Assembly: GCF_003857035.1 (NCBI RefSeq)
Contig: NZ_QGSY01000143.1
Location: 1-41,913 of the forward strand
Reading direction: 5' to 3'
Length of the DNA: 41,913 nt
From: Micromonospora arida
Lineage (GTDB): Bacteria; Actinomycetota; Actinomycetes; Mycobacteriales; Micromonosporaceae
In this document: positions 22,873 to 30,873 of the stretch, piece after piece
Layout of the letters: each line of letters opens with the position of its first letter
How positions within the stretch are numbered: position 1 is the first letter of the stretch
The notes under the pieces: model-generated
The model's input: only the letters and a program-made list of their open reading frames with translations
Told to the model about the DNA's origin: nothing
Databases searched by the model: none
Translations under genes and position numbers: made by a program

Positions 22873-24030
22873 TCAGGCGTGCGGGCCGACACTGACGGTG
22901 CCGATGGTCAGCGACGCCTTGCCCTCCAGGATCTCGCCGACCCGCTCGACCTCCTCCCCCAACGCCCGCTGCTGGGCGGCATCGAGCGTCCGCAGCGGCT
23001 CAACGGTGACCCGGATCGAGCGGCCGGAACGGCGTTGATGCCACACGCCGGCGACCACCCCGTCCACCAGCAGCACCGGATAGTTGCCGGCCTGGCCACC
23101 GGCGAGCGCCCGCTCGGCGGCGGCACCGGGGAAGAGGCGTTCGCGGGGGTGGCAGCCGACCGCGTACGCGTCGAAGTACGGCAGGAGCCGCAACCCGGAC
23201 GGCCGCTCGTCGGAGAATTCGGTGTCGTCGGCGGCCACCCAGGCCCGGGTGCCCTCGACTGTCACCTCGGTCAGGTCGAGCGAGTCGAACAGCAACGTCG
23301 CCCACGCCGGGGGCACCGCCATCCACCGGGCGAACTGTGCCGGGGTGGCCGGCCCGTACGCGTACAGGTAGCTGCGGACGAGTGCGGCCAGGGCGGCGGG
23401 ACCGGGCATCGGCGCGAAGTCGGGCAGCCACCGGGTCGGGCTGGTGTACGTGCTGGCCCGACCGCGATTCGGGCCGAAGCAGATCACTCCGCCCCGGGTG
23501 GCGGCGGTCATCGCCGCGACCCACCGTGGCCACTTGTCCTGGAACGCCTCCATGACCAGGTCACCCGCCCACGGGCCGGTACGGGCGACGATCTCCTCGG
23601 TCAGCTCGGCGGTGGTCAGGTCGGCCTCGGCGACCGCGTCGGCGATGGCCGCGAGGACCTGCTCGGTCTGCCGGGGCGTCAGCAGGACAGCACTCCGCTC
23701 CCAGGACGGCGCCGGCAACGCGGTCAGCGCGCCGACCCACATCGGCAGGTCCGCTGCGGCGAGCAGGTGCACGGTCCCGCGTGGCCCACGGGTCTTGACC
23801 AGGGTGCGGTCGGTCCACAGTGCTCGGCGTACCAGGGTGCGGGTCGTGCCCGGCACCCGTAGCCCGATGGACAGCTCGGCGGCCGACGCGATCTGGGCGT
23901 GCGCGCCGCACATCGCCGACACCACGTCGGCGACGCGTGCGGCGTCCGGTGCCGCGTCCGCCGCCGGCGTGCAGAGCCGGTGCCGCGCAAGCCGTCGGGC
24001 GGAAACCTGCGCCCAGCTCAGCTCGATCAT
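22873..24030 (-). CDS. AlkZ/YcaQ-type winged-helix DNA glycosylase family protein (HTH_42)
   Basis: A 385-residue protein of the HTH_42 family, which includes DNA glycosylases that unhook interstrand crosslinks or alkylated bases (AlkZ, YcaQ/AlkX). It starts with [14 protein letters not shown], then [48 protein letters not shown], winged-helix repeats through the middle and a C-terminal [15 protein letters not shown]...[14 protein letters not shown] block. In AlkZ the catalytic QxQ motif sits where this protein reads HAQ, so the first glutamine is a histidine; activity or specificity may differ. The ATG at 24030 overlaps the epoxide hydrolase stop by four bases (ATGA), so it is translationally coupled. 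It could protect DNA from reactive epoxides, an inference from the pairing. Confidence 0.88.
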   Translation of the reverse strand: MIELSWAQVSARRLARHRLCTPAADAAPDAARVADVVSAMCGAHAQIASAAELSIGLRVPGTTRTLVRRALWTDRTLVKTRGPRGTVHLLAAADLPMWVGALTALPAPSWERSAVLLTPRQTEQVLAAIADAVAEADLTTAELTEEIVARTGPWAGDLVMEAFQDKWPRWVAAMTAATRGGVICFGPNRGRASTYTSPTRWLPDFAPMPGPAALAALVRSYLYAYGPATPAQFARWMAVPPAWATLLFDSLDLTEVTVEGTRAWVAADDTEFSDERPSGLRLLPYFDAYAVGCHPRERLFPGAAAERALAGGQAGNYPVLLVDGVVAGVWHQRRSGRSIRVTVEPLRTLDAAQQRALGEEVERVGEILEGKASLTIGTVSVGPHA

Positions 24031-25160
24031 CGCAGGCCCTCGAAGAACGCGCGGATGTCCGCCGCGTGCGCCAGCGGCTCGTCCATCGCCACGAAGTGGC
24101 TGCCCGGGTTGCCCTGCGGCCAGTGGACGATCGTGTTGTCTCGCTCGGCGAGGCGGCGCATCAGCGCGGAGCCGCCGCCGTACACACCGGACGGCACCCG
24201 CCGCTGGCCCGTCGGCCAGGCGAAACCGCCATCGTCGGCGACGGTGAGTCGCTCGTACATGGGCCACGACGACGTTCCCGACGTGCCGGTGAACCAGTAT
24301 AGGCTCACATTGGTGAGCAGGTGGTCCCGGTCGATGGCCTGCTCCGGCGTCGGCACCGTCATGGTGAACTCCTTGAACTTCTGCATCATCCAGGCCAGCA
24401 GCCCGACCGGCGAGTCGTTCCAGGCGTACGAGAGGGTCTGCGGCGCTGCCCGCAGCAGCGCGTGATGGTCGACGCCACCGCTCATCCACTGCTGCATCTG
24501 CTCCCACTCGGCGCGTTCCGCAGCGCTCATGTCCGGCACGTCGGCGGCGGTCGGGAAGCCGAACCCGCCGTCGATGTGCACGCCGACGACCTGCTCCGGC
24601 GCCACCGCGGCCACCCGTGGCGCGACGTACGCACCGAGATCGCCGCCCTGGGTGCCGTAACGGCGGTAGCCGAGGCGGGCCATCAGCTCGACCCACATCC
24701 GGGCGAGCCGGTCGATCGTGAACCCGGCCGGCGGCGCCTGCGAGAAACCGTAGCCGGGCACCGACGGCACGACCACGTGAAACGCCTGCGCGGGATCCCC
24801 GCCGTGAGCGCGTGGGTCGGACAGCGGGCCAATCAGCTCGGTGAACTCGACCACGGAGTTCGGCCAGCCGTGTGTCAGCAACAACGGCAGCGCGTCCGGC
24901 TCCGGCGAGCGGACGTGCAGCACATGCACATCCAAGCCGTCGATCTCGGTGACGAGCTGGGGGAAGTCGTTCAGGCGCGCCTCCTGGGCCCGCCAGTCGT
25001 AACCATTCGCCCAGTACTCGGTCAACTCGCGCAGGTAGGTCACCGGTACCCCACGGCTCCAGCCGGTGCCGGGCAACGAGCGGGGCCACCGGGTTCGGGA
25101 GAGCCGATCACGCAGGTCGTCGAGGTCCGCCTGCGGAATATCGATGCGAAATGGCGTCAT
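24027..25160 (-). CDS. Epoxide hydrolase (EHN-type alpha/beta hydrolase)
   Basis: A 377-residue soluble epoxide hydrolase. An EHN domain covers residues ~1-110 ([24 protein letters not shown], then YWANGYDWR). The hydrolase core has HGWP in [14 protein letters not shown] as oxyanion hole, the nucleophilic aspartate in [11 protein letters not shown], and the catalytic histidine in [12 protein letters not shown]. The start at 25160 follows TAGCGT by seven bases, with no ribosome site, pointing to a leaderless mRNA. It opens epoxides to diols; relatives act on juvenile-hormone-like or aromatic epoxides. It is the first gene of an operon with the AlkZ-like and probably the DUF2071 genes, and is divergent from a WYL regulator 62 bp away. 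Confidence 0.92.
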   Translation of the reverse strand: MTPFRIDIPQADLDDLRDRLSRTRWPRSLPGTGWSRGVPVTYLRELTEYWANGYDWRAQEARLNDFPQLVTEIDGLDVHVLHVRSPEPDALPLLLTHGWPNSVVEFTELIGPLSDPRAHGGDPAQAFHVVVPSVPGYGFSQAPPAGFTIDRLARMWVELMARLGYRRYGTQGGDLGAYVAPRVAAVAPEQVVGVHIDGGFGFPTAADVPDMSAAERAEWEQMQQWMSGGVDHHALLRAAPQTLSYAWNDSPVGLLAWMMQKFKEFTMTVPTPEQAIDRDHLLTNVSLYWFTGTSGTSSWPMYERLTVADDGGFAWPTGQRRVPSGVYGGGSALMRRLAERDNTIVHWPQGNPGSHFVAMDEPLAHAADIRAFFEGLR

Positions 25161-25222
25161 GCCGCGAACGCTACGGCCCATATAGGTCAGCTTCTGGCAC
25201 ACATCGCTGGCATTCTGGGATC
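25161..25222. promoter_or_regulatory. Divergent promoter region of epoxide hydrolase and WYL regulator
   Basis: The 62-bp gap holds a minus-strand -10 (TAGCGT, complement of 25168-25173) seven bases before the hydrolase ATG. Related words TTCTGGCA, GCTGGCAT and ATTCTGGG recur on the plus strand near the regulator start and could be direct-repeat binding sites. The regulator probably controls both genes from here. Confidence 0.5.
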
Positions 25223-26191
25223 ATGTCCGACACCCCCGCCCGACTGCTGGGCCTGCTGTCGCTGTTGCAGACGCCCCGCGAGTGGCCCGGCAGTGAGTTG
25301 GCCACCCGGCTCGGCGTCAGCCTGCGCACCATCCGCCGCGACGTGGAGCGATTGCGCGACCTCGGCTACCCGGTGCAGGCGACGATGGGCGCGATCGGCG
25401 GATACCGCCTGGTCGCCGGCAAGGCGATGCCGCCGCTGCTGCTCGACGACGACGAGGCGGTGGCGATCGCGGTCGGTCTGCGCACCGCCGCCGGTCACGC
25501 GGTGGCCGGCATCGAGGAGGCCTCGGTACGGGCGTTGGCCAAACTCGAACAGGTGCTGCCGTCCCGGCTGCGGCACCGCGTCAGCGCGCTGGGGGCGGCC
25601 ACCGAACCGCTGCTCACCTGGGACCGACCGACGGTCGACCCGGAGCACCTGAGCGCACTCGCCGGTGCCGTCAACAATCGTGAGCAGCTGCGGTTCACCT
25701 ACCGCCGTCGCGACGGCGTGGACACCGAACGGCTCGTCGAGCCGTACAAGCTGGTGTCGGCGGGTCGACGCTGGTATCTGGTGGGCTACGACAACGACCG
25801 CGACGACTGGCGGATCTTCCGGGTCGACCGGATCACCGACCTGCGCCCCACCCGGATCCGGGTCGCCGCCCGGCAACTGCCGGCGTCCGACGCCGCCTCG
25901 TTCATGACGGAGAAGCTGCTTGAGCTGACGCCCGTCTACCGGGCGGTGGTGACGCTGCACGCGCCGATCGAGCGGATGGCGGGCCCGCTCGGTGGTGCCG
26001 GCGTCGATCTGGAGCCGATCGACGAGACCTCCTGCCGGTTGCGCAGCAACGCCGACACTCTGGAGTGGCTGGCGTGGCGCCTGCTGACACTCGGTTGCGA
26101 CATGGAGGTGCACGAGCCTCCGGAGTTGATCGCGCACCTGCGGCAGATCGGCACCCGGGCGACCCGCGCCGCCAGCCCGCGCGCAGCGTAG
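25223..26191 (+). CDS. WYL-domain transcriptional regulator (DeoR-type HTH)
   Basis: A 322-residue DNA-binding regulator. Residues ~5-60 form a DeoR/HTH_11 winged helix (ARLLGLLSLLQ, GSELATRLGVSLRTIRRDVERLRDLGYPV, GGYRLVAG). The WYL domain (~135-220) has the signature region RRWYLVGYDNDRDDWRIFRVDRI, and a WCX extension ends the protein (DTLEWLAWRLLTLGCDMEVHEPPEL). WYL domains bind nucleic acid or small ligands and tune DNA binding. The ATG at 25223 has a weak GGGA just upstream. Its divergent position, 62 bp from the epoxide hydrolase operon, suggests that it controls that operon and itself; whether it represses or activates is not evident. Confidence 0.92.
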   Translation: MSDTPARLLGLLSLLQTPREWPGSELATRLGVSLRTIRRDVERLRDLGYPVQATMGAIGGYRLVAGKAMPPLLLDDDEAVAIAVGLRTAAGHAVAGIEEASVRALAKLEQVLPSRLRHRVSALGAATEPLLTWDRPTVDPEHLSALAGAVNNREQLRFTYRRRDGVDTERLVEPYKLVSAGRRWYLVGYDNDRDDWRIFRVDRITDLRPTRIRVAARQLPASDAASFMTEKLLELTPVYRAVVTLHAPIERMAGPLGGAGVDLEPIDETSCRLRSNADTLEWLAWRLLTLGCDMEVHEPPELIAHLRQIGTRATRAASPRAA

Positions 26192-26232
26192 GACGGCCGG
26201 CGGCCCGGGCAATCGGCACGCTGGTCCGTCGT

Positions 26233-26254
26233 ACGCTTGATGGAGCACAAGCGT
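26233..26254. promoter_or_regulatory. Inverted repeat upstream of the ECF sigma factor
   Basis: ACGCTTG (26233-26239) and CAAGCGT (26248-26254) form perfect 7-bp arms with an 8-bp spacer, 32 bp before the GTG start. A regulator site is possible; a hairpin in the short leader is the alternative. Confidence 0.4.
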
Positions 26255-26285
26255 TCAGAACAGGTGTTTCGGGGAGGAACTGGGC

Positions 26286-27209
26286 GTGACGCAGAGCGAC
26301 GGGGAGTTGGTGGTGCTCGCGCAGGCGGGAGACGCGGCTGCGCTGGGGGCGCTGCTGGCCCGTCACGAGGCCGGGATGCGAGCCGTCGCGCTGAGCGTCC
26401 TCGGTTACGGGCCGGACGCCGAGGACGCGGTGCAGGACACGATGGTCGTCGCCCTGCGTCGCATCGGCGAGGTCCGCGACCCGAGCGCCGTCGGCCCCTG
26501 GTTGCGAGCTATCGTCCGCAACAACAGCCGGATGGCGTTGCGCGGGCCCAGAGCCGTCCCGGTCGCCGAACCCGAGTGGTTCACCCGCCCCGCCGACACG
26601 CCCACCCCGGAGGAGGCACTGGACCGGGCCGCGATGTGCGACTGGGTGTGGCACTCCCTCGGGCAACTGTCCGAACCTGACCGGCTCGTCACCCTGCTGC
26701 GGTACTTCAGCGACGCGTCCTCGTACGAGCAGATCGCGGCCGTGTGTGGCGTGCCGGTCGGCACCGTCCGCAGCCGCCTCAGCCACGCCCGCCGGGCGCT
26801 CGCCGGCGGCCTGCGGACGGCGGCGGACGCGGCACACACGGACGTCGCCGCCTCGAACGACTCGCGGTGGCGGGAGGGCAGCGACATGATCACCACGGCG
26901 ATGGGCGGCGACTTCGAGCGGGTGGTCCGCGAGAGCTGGTGGCCGAACGCCGAGATGATCGTGCCGGGCGGCCCGCGCGGTGGCCGTGACCTGGCCATCA
27001 ACGGCATGAACTGCGACCTGGCCGCCGGGGTACGTCAGCGGCTGCGCAACGTGGTGGCCAGCGGCGACGTGCTGATCTGGGAAACCGACCTGATCAGCCC
27101 ACCCGACGACCCGGAGCACTGCCCACCCGCGGCGCTGTGGTTGCAGGTGCTGCGCGAGGGCCGGGTGCGCCAACTCACCCTCTTCCACCCCGTCCCCGCG
27201 CTGGTTTGA
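26286..27209 (+). CDS. ECF-type RNA polymerase sigma factor with SnoaL-like C-terminal domain
   Basis: A 307-residue sigma-70 family protein. Region 2 covers ~12-80 (LVVLAQAGDAAALGALLARHE, GYGPDAEDAVQDTMVVALRRI), and region 4 covers ~125-180 (LSEPDRLVTLLRYFSDASSYEQIAAVCGVPVGTVRSRLSHARRAL). The last ~115 residues form an extra domain (DFERVVRESWWPNAEMIVPGG, LRNVVASGDVLIWETDLIS, WLQVLREGRVRQLTLFHP) that resembles the NTF2/SnoaL fold found in several ECF groups that lack an anti-sigma factor. The GTG at 26286 has GGGGAGG about nine bases upstream. No anti-sigma gene adjoins it, so the C-terminal domain may itself control activity. The downstream alpha/beta hydrolase is 113 bp away and could be a target. 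Confidence 0.9.
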   Translation: MTQSDGELVVLAQAGDAAALGALLARHEAGMRAVALSVLGYGPDAEDAVQDTMVVALRRIGEVRDPSAVGPWLRAIVRNNSRMALRGPRAVPVAEPEWFTRPADTPTPEEALDRAAMCDWVWHSLGQLSEPDRLVTLLRYFSDASSYEQIAAVCGVPVGTVRSRLSHARRALAGGLRTAADAAHTDVAASNDSRWREGSDMITTAMGGDFERVVRESWWPNAEMIVPGGPRGGRDLAINGMNCDLAAGVRQRLRNVVASGDVLIWETDLISPPDDPEHCPPAALWLQVLREGRVRQLTLFHPVPALV

Positions 27210-27322
27210 AAAGACTTCTCCGACCGAGCGAACTTTCCTCTCGACCCGCGCATCTGGTCCGCGTCATGCACCAGTTGCCGTGTCGGCGGACGCCGCGCGG
27301 GTCTCGGATCGGGAGATAGTTC

Positions 27323-28207
27323 ATGGGTTTCACCAGCCACGACGTCAGCGCCCTCGCACCCGGTGCCCACACGTTCACAGTGGATGGCGTTCGGCAGGTC
27401 TACCACGTCGCCGGCACCGGTCCGGTCTGCGTGGCGCACTCCGGCGGCCCGGGCATCGAGTGGGCGTACCTGCGGACGCCCAGCCTTGAGACGCACTTCA
27501 CCATGGTCTACGTCGAGCCGGTGGGCACTGGCGCGTCGGGGCAGCTCGACAACCCCGACGATTACCGTCTCGACACGTATGTCCGGTTCCTGCACGCCGT
27601 CGTCGAGCACCTCGGCAAACCCCGGGTGTACCTCCTCGGGCACTCGCACGGCGGTTTCGTCGTCCAGCGGTACGCGCTAGCCCACCCGGACCGGATCTCC
27701 GGCCTCGCCCTGTACGACACCTCGCCCGTCACCGGCGCCGAGTTCTGGGGCGAGGCCATGGCCGGCCTCGCCGCCTACCCGCAGCGACACCGGGACCGGC
27801 CAGAGGCGGCGGCGGTCCCGGCTGCCTTCGCGCAGATCGGCGGCGCGACGGACGACGAGTCGCTGGGGGGCGCTCTGCGCGCCGCCCTGCCGGTGTACTT
27901 CGCGGACTTCTGGGGCCGACAGGACGAGTTCGCCCCGTTTCAGGCGGCCGTCCGGATCTGGGCGACCCCGGCCGGTGCGCAGGACCCCACGCCCTTCGAC
28001 GTGCGGGAGAACCTCGGTGAGATCACAGTGCCCGTCGTGGTGATCGTCGGGGCGTACGACTTCATCTGTGGCCCTCGCTGGGCCGAGCAGTTGCACGCGG
28101 GGCTTCCGGACTCGCGGCTGGTGATGCTGGAGGGAAGCGGACACTTCGCGCACATCGAGCAGCCGGTGGAGTTCACCGACGCCGTGGCGGAGCTGCTGAA
28201 GCGTTGA
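27323..28207 (+). CDS. Alpha/beta hydrolase, proline iminopeptidase-like
   Basis: A 294-residue hydrolase with the fold and motifs of proline iminopeptidase-like enzymes: AHSGGPGIEW (an HGGPG-type oxyanion motif with Ser in place of the first Gly), nucleophile elbow GHSHGGFV, acid in IVGAYDFICGP, and histidine in GSGHFAHIEQP. It is cytoplasmic, without a signal. The ATG at 27323 follows GGGAG. The nucleophile motif GHSHGG differs slightly from the GxSxGG of confirmed peptidases, so an esterase or lactonase role is equally possible. It is followed by a terminator (28221-28272). The 113-bp gap before it was inspected and holds no recognisable element beyond an A-rich stretch near 27208. Confidence 0.88.
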   Translation: MGFTSHDVSALAPGAHTFTVDGVRQVYHVAGTGPVCVAHSGGPGIEWAYLRTPSLETHFTMVYVEPVGTGASGQLDNPDDYRLDTYVRFLHAVVEHLGKPRVYLLGHSHGGFVVQRYALAHPDRISGLALYDTSPVTGAEFWGEAMAGLAAYPQRHRDRPEAAAVPAAFAQIGGATDDESLGGALRAALPVYFADFWGRQDEFAPFQAAVRIWATPAGAQDPTPFDVRENLGEITVPVVVIVGAYDFICGPRWAEQLHAGLPDSRLVMLEGSGHFAHIEQPVEFTDAVAELLKR

Positions 28208-28220
28208 CCCACCGCGGCAG

Positions 28221-28272
28221 CGCCCGCCCCGAGGTCCGTTCGTCACAGCGGGCAGGCCTCGGGGTGCGGGCG
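28221..28272 (+). terminator. Terminator after the alpha/beta hydrolase
   Basis: Arms 28221-28234 and 28257-28272 pair over 14 bp with a 2-base bulge and a 22-base loop, starting 14 bp after the hydrolase stop. No T run follows, as usual in actinobacteria. Confidence 0.55.
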
Positions 28273-28328
28273 CGTTGCACGGTCATAGGCTGAACGCTTT
28301 GCTGCACCGCAACGAAGAGGAGACCGCC

Positions 28329-28790
28329 GTGAGCCAGACCGAACGAGTGGATTCCGTCGACGAGTGGAACGTGGCCGAGGACGACGGCGTCCTGGACGCC
28401 TCCGACACCCTCGACGACGACCGGGTCGGCGACCCCCTCGACACCGGCATCATCGCCGCGGACCACTGGACGGCGGCAAACCGGTTCGGCACGACGCCGG
28501 CCGAGGAGCGGGCGGGCGAGTCCCTGGAGCAACACCTCGCCCAGGAGGTGCCGGATGTCGACCCGTACGCCGAAGGTGGCGACGACGAGGACGAGCTGAC
28601 CCGCCGGGGTTATGACGCGGAGGCGCGCGCCGGCCGTCTCGTCGCCTACGACGAGGGCGTCCGCGAGGACGACGAGGCCGAGGCGGTGGCGTGGGACGCC
28701 GGCATCGACGCGGGTGCCGCCAGCGCGGAGGAGGCGGCGATCCACGTGGTCGAGGACCCGGACGGGCCCGGCGACGGTCCTTTGCGCTGA
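28329..28790 (+). CDS. DUF5709 family acidic protein
   Basis: A 153-residue strongly acidic, hydrophilic protein. The central block DTGIIAADHWTAANRFGTTPAEERAGESLEQHLAQE is the DUF5709 signature. The N-terminal region is rich in Asp and the C-terminal part in Ala, Glu and Asp; it has no membrane segment and is probably soluble, partly disordered. The function of the family, which is common in actinobacteria, is unknown. The GTG at 28329 has AGAGGAG at good spacing. It is a single-gene unit between two hairpin terminators. Confidence 0.88.
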   Translation: MSQTERVDSVDEWNVAEDDGVLDASDTLDDDRVGDPLDTGIIAADHWTAANRFGTTPAEERAGESLEQHLAQEVPDVDPYAEGGDDEDELTRRGYDAEARAGRLVAYDEGVREDDEAEAVAWDAGIDAGAASAEEAAIHVVEDPDGPGDGPLR

Positions 28791-28797
28791 CGCCGTA

Positions 28798-28839
28798 CCC
28801 GCCGCGCTCGACACCTCACCTGGTGTCGAGCGCGGCGGG
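28798..28839. terminator. Bidirectional terminator, 18-bp perfect stem
   Basis: Perfect 18-bp arms (28798-28815 and 28822-28839) around a 6-base loop sit between the convergent DUF5709 and efflux genes, 7 and 5 bp from their stops. It should stop transcription from both sides. Confidence 0.85.
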
Positions 28840-28844
28840 GTCGG

Positions 28845-30425
28845 TCAGTGGATGACGACGGGCGTCCTGACCTGCTCGCCCTGCGGGTCGTCGAGCTGCG
28901 CCGGCTGACGTCGGCGCGGCAGGAACGCCGCCGGGATGATCGTGAGCACGACCAGCGCGAACGCCACCCAGAACGTGCTGGCGAACGACTTGGCGGCGAA
29001 GTCGAGCCCGCGCTCGATGAGCGACGGGTCGACCGGCATCTGCGCAAGCAGCTCCGGCCGCTGCTGGGAGGCGATGGCCAACCCCGCCTCGGTGACCGGC
29101 TTGCCGCTCTCGTCCACCAGGCCGGGGATCGGCCGGGAGCCGTTCAGCTCGTTGGTGAGGATCACCGACATCACGGCGGCGCCGACGGACCCGCCGATCT
29201 GCTGGAGGATGTTGACCAGCGTCGAGCCGCGCGCCACCTCCTGAGCCTGCAACGTCCGCAGCGCCGACGTCATGATCGGCATCATCGTGCCGCCCATGCC
29301 CAGACCCATCACGAACAACGACCCACCGAGCAGCCAGTACGACGTCTGCGGGTCGACCTGGGTGAAACCGAAGAACCCGACGACGATGAGCCCCAGCGCG
29401 AACGGGACGGTACGCCCGATCGGCACCCGGTCGGCCAGCGTGCCGGCGATCGGCATGGTGATCATCGCGCCGATGCCCTGCGGTGCCATCAGCAGGCCGG
29501 CGGCCAGCGTCGACTCACCGCGCACCTGCAGGAAGTAGCTCGGGAACAGCAGGCCGGCGCCCATGAACGCGATGATGAACACGAACATCGTCACCGATGC
29601 GATGGTCAGACTGCGGTTGCGGAACAGCCGCAGGTCGAGCAGCGGGTGCCGGGGCTTGAACGAGTAGAGCACGAATGCCACCACCAGCGCGCCGCCGACC
29701 AGCATCGGGGCCCAGACCTTGGCCTCGGCGAAGGTGCCCGCCTCCGGCAGAGACGAGACGCCGTAGAGGAAGAGGGCGAGGCCCGGCGAGAGCATGAGCA
29801 TGCCGACGAAGTCGAACGACTCGGACGGCTCGGGCGCGTCCTTCGGCAGCGCGACCTGCGCGTAGATCAGGGCGATCAGGCCGATCGGCAGGTTGATCAG
29901 GAAGATCCAGTGCCAGCTCGCGGTGTCGATCAGCCAACCACCGAGGATCGGGCCGCCGATCGGCCCCAGCAGCATCGGGATGCCGAGGACGGCCATCAGC
30001 CGGCCGATCCGGTGCGGACCGGCCGCCCGGGTCATGATGGTCATGCCCAGCGGCATGAGCATGCCGCCACCGAGGCCCTGCAGGACCCGATAGCCGATCA
30101 GCTCGCCGATCGTGTCGGCCATGGCGCAGAGCCCCGACCCGATCGTGAACAGGGCCAGCGCCACCATGTAGAGGCGCTTGGTGCCGAACCGGTCCGCCGC
30201 CCAGCCGCTGAGCGGGATCACGGTGGCGAGCGCGAGGGTGTAGGCGGTCATGGTCCAGGCGACGCGGGCGTAGGACGCGTCGAACTCGCTCTGGAATGTG
30301 GGCAGCGCCACGCTGACCACCGTCACGTCGAGGATCGACATGATCGCGCCAAGGACGACGACGCCCGCCACCTTGAGCACCGCAGCGTCGAGTTTGTCCG
30401 ATGTCGCGATGGATTGCTGTGTCAC
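28845..30425 (-). CDS. DHA2-family MFS drug efflux transporter
   Basis: A 526-residue, 14-helix major-facilitator permease of the EmrB/QacA (DHA2) group in the cytoplasmic membrane. Family motifs are clear: ILDVTVVSVALPTF in helix 1 (the proton-coupled Asp), GWAADRFGTKRLY (motif A) after helix 2, GYRVLQGLGGGMLMP (motif B), and LLGPIGGPILGGWLID (motif C, antiporter). It would exchange protons for lipophilic drugs or metabolites. The GTG at 30425 has AGGAGA five bases upstream. No TetR/MarR regulator adjoins it. It converges on DUF5709 with a shared terminator. Confidence 0.93.
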   Translation of the reverse strand: MTQQSIATSDKLDAAVLKVAGVVVLGAIMSILDVTVVSVALPTFQSEFDASYARVAWTMTAYTLALATVIPLSGWAADRFGTKRLYMVALALFTIGSGLCAMADTIGELIGYRVLQGLGGGMLMPLGMTIMTRAAGPHRIGRLMAVLGIPMLLGPIGGPILGGWLIDTASWHWIFLINLPIGLIALIYAQVALPKDAPEPSESFDFVGMLMLSPGLALFLYGVSSLPEAGTFAEAKVWAPMLVGGALVVAFVLYSFKPRHPLLDLRLFRNRSLTIASVTMFVFIIAFMGAGLLFPSYFLQVRGESTLAAGLLMAPQGIGAMITMPIAGTLADRVPIGRTVPFALGLIVVGFFGFTQVDPQTSYWLLGGSLFVMGLGMGGTMMPIMTSALRTLQAQEVARGSTLVNILQQIGGSVGAAVMSVILTNELNGSRPIPGLVDESGKPVTEAGLAIASQQRPELLAQMPVDPSLIERGLDFAAKSFASTFWVAFALVVLTIIPAAFLPRRRQPAQLDDPQGEQVRTPVVIH

Positions 30426-30873
30426 TAACTCTCCTGAAGTTGATTGAGCCGGCCGACGGTGGGCGGTGGCGGCGATGCCGCGCCTACCGGGCGCGGGGCG
30501 CGACGTGCCAGGACGACGACGCGCCGAGGAAGACTAACTGCCAGCTGTGACGATTCGCCGCCGTATTTCGTGACGGCCCGGCCGCGTATCCGATCGGCCG
30601 TGCGACTGTGGCCGGACGTCGGTGTGGCGATCAGCCGGCAGAGCCGCGAGCCAGGGAAGGGTCACGGTCCGGATCAGCGCGGTGAGGCCCGGAGATCGGC
30701 TGTGCGGCGGCCAAGCGATCACCGTCGTGACGGTTGGTGCGTCCACCACTGGCACGCGCCAGGCCTCTGGTCGGGCGCCGCTCTTGGCGTCGGTGGCCGC
30801 GCGGGATTGGGGCGGGCTGGGCTGCCACTGGATCGGCCTGCTGACCGGACTGATCGTTGTGTGCTGGCGGTGC
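30426..30873. other. 448-bp gap with no supported gene
   Basis: This stretch lies between the efflux gene start and the HNH gene stop, both on the minus strand. It must contain the efflux promoter, but no convincing hexamer pair was found. Open frames on either strand have shadow-like composition. A plus-strand stretch from about 30674 reads VTVRISAVRPGDRL then TVVTVG, which could be a gene fragment, but no start or conserved end supports it. Confidence 0.4.

Noticed and set aside
28848..30428. A 526-codon plus-strand frame exactly opposite the efflux transporter
   Set aside because: It is a mirror of the real gene in high-GC DNA: composition is extremely rich in Arg, Asp, His and Gln, no motif is visible and the opposite strand has full MFS motifs with a ribosome site.
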